Assembly (NCBI GenBank): GCA_964390695.1
Contig: CAYMKI010000003.1
Location: forward strand, 1 to 58,606
Origin: CAWACC01 sp964390695
GTDB lineage: Bacteria > Chlamydiota > Chlamydiia > Chlamydiales > Parachlamydiaceae
DNA: 58,606 nt
Reading direction: 5' to 3'
In this document: positions 48,223 to 56,150 of the stretch, one piece after another
Numbering within the stretch: position 1 is the first letter of the stretch
Layout of the letters: each line of letters opens with the position of its first letter
Notes under the pieces: model-generated
The model's input: the letters and a program-made list of their open reading frames with translations, nothing else
Database searches by the model: none
What the model was told of the DNA's origin: nothing
Program-made: the position numbers and the translations under genes

Positions 48223-49491
48223 GTGTCCTACATAGATAATCGTGATGCATTTAGTCCCTGTTTTAACCAGGTGCCCCAAAGGTCTTTAGATTCTAAGGCT
48301 TGGTTTGAGATTTCTAAAGCCTTATTCAAGAAAAACTATCCTGACGATTATTTTGATAAAAACGCAGTTTCTCCTTTAATGGCAGCTGTTCAGCTAAAAG
48401 AATTAGAGTTATGTCAAAAAATCATAAAAATGGGCGTTCCCGTCAACGCCTTGAATGCAAGAGGCGAAAATGCGCTGCACGTAGCCGCCAAATGTGAAGA
48501 TCTAGCTATGGTATCATTGTTGTTGCGGAACGGAGTTGACGCGCGTGCTTTAGATCAGAATGTTGAAACACCGTTGATGTATCTTGAAAATGACAGGTTT
48601 TCATCCCCTCACGAATATGTGGACTTAAAACTGGCGGATGCGGGTTTTACCGATCTGATGAGGCGTTTCCGCATGTTGGGAATGAGATATTCACTTCGAG
48701 GAGATATGTTTGAAGGCGCACCGGGTTTTGTGGCCTATGCCGAATTATCAAAGTCTTTGGATAAGTTTATGCGGAAGCAGCCGAATTTGCCACCTTTCAT
48801 GCACGAGCTTCCCAACATGATAATAAACTCACCTCATGTGACAGCGGAAGCGGTTATGGCTCAACTAGAGAACAATAAAGTAGTATCGCTATCTACCGGT
48901 TGGCAAACGCATGAAACCTCTGTGGTGCTAACAAAAGATTATTTTATCAAGTGCAATCGGGGAGAAGGCTGTGAAGAAAATCCAGGCATTACGGTGTTCA
49001 CGATCCACAATCCCGGGAAATTGCTCAAAGCAGTGCAGAAAATGATAGCTTATAGCCGATGGAGTTTGGCCAACGAAAATGCACATAAAGACCTGGTGGT
49101 GGATTGGAATAAGCCGCCGATGCAGATCAAGCAAGAAATAAGGCAAAAGCAGATCGAATTCTTCAATCATACCTTGATCGATATGCTGGACCTTAAGATG
49201 GTGCATCACATAAAACAGAAACGGCAGAAAGTCGGCAACTGCACCTGGTTAGCAGCAAAGATGGCTTTTAAAGCCGGTTTAATAGCAAACTCTTTGCAGA
49301 TAGATCCAGCCTTAAAAATATCGGAAATAGCCAAAGAAATACTGCCTTTGTATAGGGCATGGAAAAATTTCGATTGCCTTCAAGCTTTGCCCGTAGTAAG
49401 CGAAGCCGAAGCTGAGCCTTTAGTGCATGAGCTGATAGATTTTGAGGTCTTGCATCAAACTCTTAAGGAAATCAGGTCGCCGTATCGCTGA
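48223..49491 (+). CDS. Ankyrin-repeat protein with possible permuted papain-like domain
   Basis: This 422-residue protein has two to three ankyrin repeats (about residues 47-130: SPLMAAVQLKELELCQKII, ENALHVAAKCEDLAMVSLLL, ETPLMYL). The C-terminal 220 residues contain a His-containing strand (TGWQTHETSVVLTKDYFIKCNRG, His230, Asp239, Asn245) and, later, a Cys in KQKRQKVGNCTWLAAK (Cys340, Gln335). QxxGNCxW resembles the nucleophile helix of papain/calpain proteases, but His precedes Cys, as in circularly permuted papain folds. The start is GTG 48223 after AAGG. The 3' end overlaps the convergent sensor kinase by 20 bases. The ankyrin call is firm; the protease idea is inference. Confidence 0.78.
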   Translation: MSYIDNRDAFSPCFNQVPQRSLDSKAWFEISKALFKKNYPDDYFDKNAVSPLMAAVQLKELELCQKIIKMGVPVNALNARGENALHVAAKCEDLAMVSLLLRNGVDARALDQNVETPLMYLENDRFSSPHEYVDLKLADAGFTDLMRRFRMLGMRYSLRGDMFEGAPGFVAYAELSKSLDKFMRKQPNLPPFMHELPNMIINSPHVTAEAVMAQLENNKVVSLSTGWQTHETSVVLTKDYFIKCNRGEGCEENPGITVFTIHNPGKLLKAVQKMIAYSRWSLANENAHKDLVVDWNKPPMQIKQEIRQKQIEFFNHTLIDMLDLKMVHHIKQKRQKVGNCTWLAAKMAFKAGLIANSLQIDPALKISEIAKEILPLYRAWKNFDCLQALPVVSEAEAEPLVHELIDFEVLHQTLKEIRSPYR

Positions 49492-51256
49492 GCGAGGGAA
49501 GATCGCGTTTGGGCAGGATGATATTAAAGGTCGTTCCGACCCCCACCTGTGAAGTCACATAGATTTTGCCGAAATGTTTTTCTACGATGGTTTTAACGAT
49601 CGACAGGCCCAAGCCGGAGCCTCCCATCTTTTGCGAGTGGGCTTTATCTACGGTATAAAATCTAAGGAAGATATGGGCGAGGTCTTCTTTCGGAATGCCT
49701 ATGCCTTTGTCGGCAATGCTGATGCGAATCGATTTCTCAAGGTCTTCTAAGGTGATGGTGATCTGGGCCGGATGATTCGAATACTTGGCAGCATTTTCTA
49801 TCAGGTTGATCAACGCCAGTTCCATCAAGCTGGGATCGGCCATCAAGACGATGTCAGCTCCAGATAGATTATTGATGGAGATTTGAGCGTCGGGATGAAC
49901 GTTTTGGACAGTATCACAACAGGTTTTAATCACTTGCAGGATATGGCATTCCGATAGCCTGGACTCAGGGATTTTTTCAATGTCAGCTAGAGTCAGCAGG
50001 TCTTTGATCAGGTTGGTCATGCGCGTGCAATTGCGTACAATTTTTTCAGTTATCGTATTTATAATATCTTCGGGAAGTCCCGGGTTATCGTGCAAAGTTT
50101 CGGCAAAGCCGCGGATGATGGTGATGGGGGTTTTGAGCTCGTGCGAGGCGTTGGCGATGAAATCTTTGCGCATTTCGAGTATGCGATAATGTGCGGTCTT
50201 GTCTTCGAATACCAAGATGGCACCGGTGTGATCGAATTTTGGAGCGGCTACGATATCGCAGTATATTTTAGAACCTTCTTCGTGGGTGATTTCCAGAGTA
50301 TCAGTAAGTGGTTTTTGCTGCATTTGGCAAGCTTTGAGGAGTTCGTAGCACTTGGGTTGGAGTTCGAAGGTGAAATATTTTCCTAAAATATCATCCAAAG
50401 ATGTGATATTCAAAAAACGCAGTGCTGTGTTATTCGCATAGGTGATCTGCATGTCGCTATCTATGGCTATCACGCCTTCCACTAGGGATTCCAAAATGGC
50501 ACGTTTCTCATTGCGTTCTTGCGTTATCGAAGCTATTTGTTTTTGGATTTTATTCGTGAGGGAATTCAGCGTGCTGGCGAGCTTTAAAAATTCTGTGGAG
50601 GAATGCGCGTTAATTTTTATTTCCGGCAGCAGGGTATCTTGTCCTTCTTGGTAAGGTTGAATGGCATTGGTAATTTGTTGGATGGGTTTTGTCAGGTAGC
50701 TGATGATGAACAGCGTCATGATGCTGAAGAGCACCAAGATAATGGTGGCCACGCCGATCATGCCTACCTCGAAATCATGCGTGAGATCGGTAATATATTT
50801 GTAGGGAAACGCCGTGCGCATCACATAGGTTTTGCCGTGGAAGTCGAAGGCTTTGGCAAAGTACGAGAACTTTTGTCCTAGCAGCTCGGAATAATCTTCG
50901 TGATAGCCCACGCCCTTTTGAAAGGCTTCGAGAATCTCGGGGTGGTCTACGGTATATTCTTGGCTGAAGCGTTTGCCTAGCAGGGGTTTGGTATGCGAGT
51001 CGTATAGGACCTTTCTTTCGGAGGTGATCACACTGATGCGGAAAAAGAAGAGCACGCGTTGTTCTTTCAGCCTGCGGATAAGCGCGTCGTTATTGGGGGC
51101 GTTTTGGATTTTGGCGATCAGTTCTTCGGATTTGTCTTCCATGGCCTTGTAGGAAATCCTGGTGACGATTTTAGCTGTAAAGGGAAACAAAACCGCCACG
51201 ATGACTGTGAAAGCCAAAACAAAGCTGAGGAATATTTTTTTGTGAAAGCTTAACAT
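49472..51256 (-). CDS. Membrane sensor histidine kinase (PhoR/WalK-like)
   Basis: This 594-residue sensor kinase has two transmembrane helices (about 8-30 and 164-187) flanking a periplasmic sensor domain, a HAMP segment (188-240), a coiled linker, a PAS domain (about 252-355), HisKA with the phosphorylated His372 in NASHELKTP, and an ATPase domain with N box (NLIENAAKYS, 483-492), DKGIGIP (515-521) and GGSGLGL (544-550). Architecture matches PhoR/PnpS/WalK kinases that sense envelope or phosphate state. No response regulator is adjacent, so its partner is elsewhere. No ribosome site is evident at ATG 51256. The 285 bases upstream (51257-51541) hold nothing I can identify. Confidence 0.92.
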   Translation of the reverse strand: MLSFHKKIFLSFVLAFTVIVAVLFPFTAKIVTRISYKAMEDKSEELIAKIQNAPNNDALIRRLKEQRVLFFFRISVITSERKVLYDSHTKPLLGKRFSQEYTVDHPEILEAFQKGVGYHEDYSELLGQKFSYFAKAFDFHGKTYVMRTAFPYKYITDLTHDFEVGMIGVATIILVLFSIMTLFIISYLTKPIQQITNAIQPYQEGQDTLLPEIKINAHSSTEFLKLASTLNSLTNKIQKQIASITQERNEKRAILESLVEGVIAIDSDMQITYANNTALRFLNITSLDDILGKYFTFELQPKCYELLKACQMQQKPLTDTLEITHEEGSKIYCDIVAAPKFDHTGAILVFEDKTAHYRILEMRKDFIANASHELKTPITIIRGFAETLHDNPGLPEDIINTITEKIVRNCTRMTNLIKDLLTLADIEKIPESRLSECHILQVIKTCCDTVQNVHPDAQISINNLSGADIVLMADPSLMELALINLIENAAKYSNHPAQITITLEDLEKSIRISIADKGIGIPKEDLAHIFLRFYTVDKAHSQKMGGSGLGLSIVKTIVEKHFGKIYVTSQVGVGTTFNIILPKRDLPSLSDTAT

Positions 51257-51541
51257 TTAATTTTATTATATAACATAGGAAATTGCGAAACTAGAGCTTT
51301 TTATCCGGCCAATACGAGTGAAGCTTGGTTAGGTTGCAATGACTTATGTAATTTTTTTTGTTTAGATGTCATTATAAACTGCGATCGTATTTTTTTTATA
51401 AAGATTTGTGTCTGAATTCTTAATATTTGTAATTTTCCGCCTTGATGTGGACTGTACTGAACGTGCATAGACATAAAAAAAGATATAGTTTATTCATAAA
51501 TGCCTGTATCAAAAATAAATAGGTGCAATTGCAAATCCCTT

Positions 51542-52645
51542 TTAGTGACGTGGTGAAGATTTTTGGATGGTTACGGCAGGGTGGGGCCTTAAAGTCAGGT
51601 TTTCATGCTTGTCGTGCGTGATGATCACGGTATCTTCGATCCTCACGCCGCCTATGCCGGGAAGATATATGCCGGGCTCAATTGTCAGTGTCATTCCCGG
51701 TTGTAGGGGAAGCGAAGCGTAGGGGGCATATCCGCGGATCCAGGGGCTTTCGTGGATTTCCAGGCCCACTCCGTGACCCAAATTATGCGTAAAATAGGCG
51801 CCATAGCCTTGCGCTTCGATATAGCCTCTGGCAGCTTTGTCTAGTTCGCCTATAAGCGTACCAGGTTTACATATCTCTAAAGCCAGTTGTTGGGCTTTTT
51901 CTACGACGGCGTGTATTTTTTGTATTTCGGCTGGAGGCTCTCCGAAGAAGACCATGCGCGTCATATCAGAGTGGTAGTGGCGATGGTTGACGCCGATATC
52001 AATCAGAACGGGCTGTCCCCATTGCAAAGCGGCCGCGCCGGCGCGGTAGTGCGGCATGGAGCTATTTGGGCCGAAGGCGATGATGGGATCGAACGCCGTG
52101 CCTTTGGCCCCTTGTTTTTTCCAGAAAATTTCCAGCTCCTGCGCTACGGCGCTTTCGGTGATGCCCTCTTGCAGCAAACTGCAGACAAAGTCGAAGCCTT
52201 TTGATCCCAGTACCGCGGCCTCTCTTAAGAGTTGCACCTCGCTGTCGTCTTTTATCATGCGTTGCACTTTTAGGGGATTTTCAAGGGGAAGCAAAGTTAG
52301 GGAAAGGGGTTCCAGTGTCTTTTGCCAGTGGAGGAATTGCTGGTAAGTGGTGTGTTCGGGGTCAAAAGCGATAGTTTGGAGGCCAGGAACTAGATGAGAA
52401 GAAACAAAATTAGGCCAAGACAGCTTGCTGGAGAGGACTACCTCGCACGGTGCAGTATTGCGGCATAGCTCGTAATAGCGGGCATCTACAAATAGATGGG
52501 CCCCTTTTTCATGCACCAGCAGAGTTCCTGCTGACAAGGTCATACCCGTGAGATAGAATAAGTTAGTTTTATCTTCGATCAGGTAAGCCTGGCAGCCGCT
52601 TTTTTGGATGTGTTCTCTAAAGGTTTGAATTCTTTGGATGTGCAT
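51542..52645 (-). CDS. M24-family Xaa-Pro aminopeptidase
   Basis: This 367-residue two-domain metallopeptidase (creatinase N-domain, pita-bread C-domain) removes N-terminal residues before proline. Metal ligands are in DIGVNHRHYHSDMTR (two Asp), GHGVGLEIHE (His), TIEPGIY (Glu) and VRIEDTVII (Glu), and HYHSD and the HNLGHG segment are typical of PepP/PepQ-like enzymes. Length is standard. AGG lies four bases before ATG 52645. It starts 15 bases after the mutL stop on the same strand, so both may share a transcript. Cytoplasmic peptide turnover is the likely role. Confidence 0.9.
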   Translation of the reverse strand: MHIQRIQTFREHIQKSGCQAYLIEDKTNLFYLTGMTLSAGTLLVHEKGAHLFVDARYYELCRNTAPCEVVLSSKLSWPNFVSSHLVPGLQTIAFDPEHTTYQQFLHWQKTLEPLSLTLLPLENPLKVQRMIKDDSEVQLLREAAVLGSKGFDFVCSLLQEGITESAVAQELEIFWKKQGAKGTAFDPIIAFGPNSSMPHYRAGAAALQWGQPVLIDIGVNHRHYHSDMTRMVFFGEPPAEIQKIHAVVEKAQQLALEICKPGTLIGELDKAARGYIEAQGYGAYFTHNLGHGVGLEIHESPWIRGYAPYASLPLQPGMTLTIEPGIYLPGIGGVRIEDTVIITHDKHENLTLRPHPAVTIQKSSPRH

Positions 52646-52660
52646 TTACCTGGTCTCCAG

Positions 52661-54508
52661 TTATTTAAAAAAACGCTCTAGTTCATCTAGCGATAGATAT
52701 GCCACAATCGGACGTCCTTGCGGGCAATGATAGCGGTTTTGGCAGTCTGACCATTGTCTCAGCAGTCCTTGGGCTTCTTCCAAAGATAATCTCTTTCCTT
52801 TTGCGATGGCGGCGCGGTTGGCTGCCAGGGCAATCCTGCGGAAGTTTTCTTTTTCAAAGCTTTCTGGGGAATTTTCTTCCAGTTGTTGCAGCAGGTTGCG
52901 GCAGAACTCCTGCACATCGATATTGCCAAAGCATTGAGGGAGGGCATCTATATTGAACGAGCGGCTACCGAAGGGTTTTAGTGATATCCCGATGGTATTG
53001 AGAAAAGGCATCTGCTTGAGAATTAAAGTGGATTGTGTTGGCGTGGTGTCGAAAGTGTATGGGATCAGCAGAAGCTGGCTGGAGATATTCTGCGAGGAAT
53101 TGGCGCCATGTTCTGCAGAGAGTTTTTCGTAGATGATCCTTGCATGCGCCCTATGGTGGTCGATCAGGCACAAGCCTTCTCCGCGAGTGGGATCTAATGA
53201 AGAGGGTTCTACGAGGATGTAACGAGCTAGAGTTGAGAGGATTTTAGGCAGAGGGGGCTTGGGCTGGGCTGCAGGAAACAAATTTAAGGTCGGTGTTTCA
53301 GCTTTGCTAGGAGGTATTTGTGGGAGAGGCCGCATGGGTTCCGGAGCAATGGGTGGAAACGATGGAGAAGAGTAGGTTGTTTTGGGAGTAGTAATGCTTG
53401 GCATGGGAGGCATTTCCGGAGGCATTAAATCCCAGACCGGAGCTTTAAAAGGCAGCGGAGGCAAGCTCAGCGGCAGCGAGGTTTGTCCGCATTCACGCAG
53501 GGCATTTTCCACAGCTTTGAAGATCATTTCTTTGAAGAGGGATTCTTGACGCAGGCGGACTTCCTTTTTTTGGGGATGGACGTTGACATCCACCCATTGG
53601 CCCGGTAGGTGCAGATGCAGAACGAAGATGGGGTGGCGGTTGGGCGGCAGGCTGGGGCCGTAGCCCTCTTTGACCACATAGGCTACAAAGGGAGAATAGA
53701 CGGCGCGTTTGTTGATGAATAGGTATTGACCCGTGCGGTTGGGCCTATGAGCCGAGGGTAGTCCGATAAAGCCGTGGAGGGAGCATTCGTTTTTATGCGA
53801 CTCCAGGGGGATGACTTCCTCGAAAAAATCTTTTCCCAATATATCTTCGATGCGCTGTCCGATGTTTTTCTGCAGGCTGTCTTTTTTTGGCTGAGGGGCC
53901 GTGAGGATGGATTTTTCGTTGCTGATCAGCTGGAATTTGATGGTCGGATATCCTAAGGCCAACAAGGTCAGCATTTTTTGGATTTCGTTGGCATCATAGG
54001 CAGGAGATTTTTGGAATTTCTTTCTGACAGGCACGTTGAAGAACAAGTTTTTGACTTCTATGCAGGTACCGGGAGAACAGGCTGCAGGGGAGCTATGCAG
54101 GATTTTTCCTCCATCTACGGAGACCATTGTGCCTATTTGTTCAGGATGTATGGGAGGATTGGGCGAGGTAATCAAGGTGAATTTGGAGATAGAGGCTATG
54201 GAGGGAATAGCCTCTCCCCGAAAGCCCATGGTGTCGATGGAGAGCAGGTCTTCCACTTCGCGGATTTTGGAGGTCGCATGCCTTTCCAGGCACAATAAAG
54301 CGTCATCGGCGCTCATCCCGCAGCCGTTATCGGTAATGCGGATCAGCTGGCGCCCGCCGCCTTTGATTTCTATGCAGATTTCGGTAGCGCCGGCGTCCAG
54401 GGCGTTTTCCACCAGTTCTTTGACTACCGAAGCGGGGTTTTCGATGACCTCTCCGGCGGCGATTTTGTTGATGGTGTGGTCGGTTAAAACGCGGATTTTT
54501 GATGACAT
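52661..54508 (-). CDS. mutL: DNA mismatch repair protein MutL
   Basis: This 615-residue protein has a complete GHKL ATPase domain: ENPASVVKELVENALDAGA (23-41), DNGCGMS (60-66), RHATSKI and GFRGEA (95-100), then the transducer domain to about 330, a Pro-rich linker (about 342-425) and a C-terminal dimerisation domain. In the C-domain the endonuclease motif DQHAxxExxxxE reads DHHRAHARIIYE (450-461), so the second acidic ligand is Ala, and the last motif reads CPQGRP rather than CPHGRP. It pairs with MutS in mismatch repair. ATG 54508 has no visible ribosome site. The M24 peptidase gene follows after 15 bases. Confidence 0.94.
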   Translation of the reverse strand: MSSKIRVLTDHTINKIAAGEVIENPASVVKELVENALDAGATEICIEIKGGGRQLIRITDNGCGMSADDALLCLERHATSKIREVEDLLSIDTMGFRGEAIPSIASISKFTLITSPNPPIHPEQIGTMVSVDGGKILHSSPAACSPGTCIEVKNLFFNVPVRKKFQKSPAYDANEIQKMLTLLALGYPTIKFQLISNEKSILTAPQPKKDSLQKNIGQRIEDILGKDFFEEVIPLESHKNECSLHGFIGLPSAHRPNRTGQYLFINKRAVYSPFVAYVVKEGYGPSLPPNRHPIFVLHLHLPGQWVDVNVHPQKKEVRLRQESLFKEMIFKAVENALRECGQTSLPLSLPPLPFKAPVWDLMPPEMPPMPSITTPKTTYSSPSFPPIAPEPMRPLPQIPPSKAETPTLNLFPAAQPKPPLPKILSTLARYILVEPSSLDPTRGEGLCLIDHHRAHARIIYEKLSAEHGANSSQNISSQLLLIPYTFDTTPTQSTLILKQMPFLNTIGISLKPFGSRSFNIDALPQCFGNIDVQEFCRNLLQQLEENSPESFEKENFRRIALAANRAAIAKGKRLSLEEAQGLLRQWSDCQNRYHCPQGRPIVAYLSLDELERFFK

Positions 54509-54632
54509 TTTGTACTACAAATATTAATTTATTGTAGTCTGAATTATATGCCATAGTCTTAATTATGTCATTGAGAATATATATCCAAGTTTGATATGCT
54601 AATACAATAAAAAATTAAATTATAGAGGTTGC

Positions 54633-55442
54633 ATGCCTTATTCATCATTTTCAGATTTTAAACTGAAAAATCCGCAATGGGAAAATCGTTTTGATATTTA
54701 TCAGAGAGATGACAAAGTATATAAGAGGCTCATATGCCGTTGGAATGAAAGTCCGGCACTGAAGCACGAACTGCATTCGTGTCTTAACACCGACACGGGA
54801 GAAATTTACATTGATTGCCGTCGAAGGAAAATATTTGCCAAGCATTTAGCCTTGGCGATAGGCCGTCCTCTGCATACGGTGATGAAAACCCTCTGGCATG
54901 TTTCCCTCATAGGGCCTTTGGCCTTAGAGGTGTATAAGGTGATGCAGGAAAAGCAGACATGGAAAGATTTACGTCAAAATACGATTAAGTCTTTGGCGGA
55001 TATAGTGCGTACGCCGCTGTATGGTGTGGCGATGACCCTGACGCATCTGGCCGGTATAGTTTTGGGAGTAGTTGCACCGAATACGCTCTACGAAACACGC
55101 GCCCTTGCCGGAAAATTGGAAAGGGATATGCTGCGTGTCAATTATATTTATAAAGCCGATGGCATGTGGCTGTTGTCCCCATGTTTCAGTCCCATGAAAA
55201 ATATACTCTCGTATAAATCCGGTGAATATTTAGAGAGGTCCCCTGAAGAGATGGATAAGATGCTTACGGGTTTTGCTGCAGCCAATATTAGATTCCGCCA
55301 AAAGCATGCCGTTATTTTTAATGGTTGCGGGCGGCTATGGCCCAAGGATCAAGCCTATATCAGTTCGGCAAAGAAAACAACAGCTGCGCATTTCTTCGCG
55401 TGGCTTGAGCCACAGCTTCCACAGGTATATTCTGGAGGCTAG
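54633..55442 (+). CDS. Uncharacterised membrane-associated protein
   Basis: This 269-residue protein is unrecognised. It has a basic N-terminal domain, two hydrophobic or amphipathic segments (about 92-112 and 126-150, the latter VRTPLYGVAMTLTHLAGIVLGVV) and a soluble C-terminus with Cys residues and GCGRLWPKDQAYIS. The general plan resembles 22827-23489. GAGG lies four bases before ATG 54633. Its last 83 bases overlap the 3' end of convergent tatD, a large overlap; I keep it because of the ribosome site, length and protein-like composition. Function is unknown. Confidence 0.65.
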   Translation: MPYSSFSDFKLKNPQWENRFDIYQRDDKVYKRLICRWNESPALKHELHSCLNTDTGEIYIDCRRRKIFAKHLALAIGRPLHTVMKTLWHVSLIGPLALEVYKVMQEKQTWKDLRQNTIKSLADIVRTPLYGVAMTLTHLAGIVLGVVAPNTLYETRALAGKLERDMLRVNYIYKADGMWLLSPCFSPMKNILSYKSGEYLERSPEEMDKMLTGFAAANIRFRQKHAVIFNGCGRLWPKDQAYISSAKKTTAAHFFAWLEPQLPQVYSGG

Positions 55443-56142
55443 CGATAAAGGCGGCGATTTCTGGCAGATAAGCCGGCTGGTTAGGTTTTCCCCTTTGCGA
55501 TTGAGGCGCCAGATAGGGCGTATCGGTTTCTATCAGAAGCTGAGATAAGGGAACCTTTTTGGCAACCTCTTGCAGGTCTATGCTTTTCTTGAAGGTGACA
55601 ATGCCGCTGAAAGAGACATACCAGCCTCTTAGCATTACCTGTTCGGCTTCTTGCATAGTACCGGTAAAACAATGCAGCACTCCTGGGGCGTAGACGTTTC
55701 CTTGTTTGTATTCCTGATCTAAAATAGGAAATAAGTCTGCAAAAGCTTCGCGGCAGTGAATGATGACGGGAAGTTTACATGCCAATGCTAAGCGCAAGTG
55801 TTGGCGCAGGGAGTTTTGCTGCTCTTCTTTTGAAGCGTGCAGGTAGAAGTAGTCTAGTCCTGTTTCGCCGATAGCTGCCAAATGACCTTGCTGGGCATGC
55901 TGAGAAATGCTTTCAAAAAATGGCGTCGTTTGGCCTTGCGCATCGTGTGGGTGTACGGCTGCAGCCAGATGCACGCATGGGTAGTGCTGCCGCAGTTCCA
56001 GCCCTCTTTGCAAGGAAAGCTCATCCGTACATACGTTGATGATGGTATCCACGTTAGCTTCGCTTGCATTCTTTAGGATAAGATCTTTTTGTGCATACAC
56101 CGATTCGGCGGTGATATGCGCGTGCGAGTCGGTGAAGTGCAT
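55360..56142 (-). CDS. tatD: TatD-family metal-dependent DNase
   Basis: This 260-residue TIM-barrel hydrolase of the amidohydrolase superfamily acts as a 3'-5' exonuclease or deacylase. Metal ligands are in DSHAHI (His7, His9), IGETGLDYFY (Glu), VIIHCREAF (His), LHCFTG (His) and LIETDTPYL (Asp). Length is normal. The start lies eight bases after the dsbD stop. tatD next to dsbD and then exbB/tolQ is the same order as in Chlamydiaceae (CT594-CT596). Its 3' end overlaps the convergent unknown gene by 83 bases. Confidence 0.92.
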   Translation of the reverse strand: MHFTDSHAHITAESVYAQKDLILKNASEANVDTIINVCTDELSLQRGLELRQHYPCVHLAAAVHPHDAQGQTTPFFESISQHAQQGHLAAIGETGLDYFYLHASKEEQQNSLRQHLRLALACKLPVIIHCREAFADLFPILDQEYKQGNVYAPGVLHCFTGTMQEAEQVMLRGWYVSFSGIVTFKKSIDLQEVAKKVPLSQLLIETDTPYLAPQSQRGKPNQPAYLPEIAAFIASLQNIPVEAVAQATRRNAQLLFSLPN

Positions 56143-56150
56143 GAACGTCT

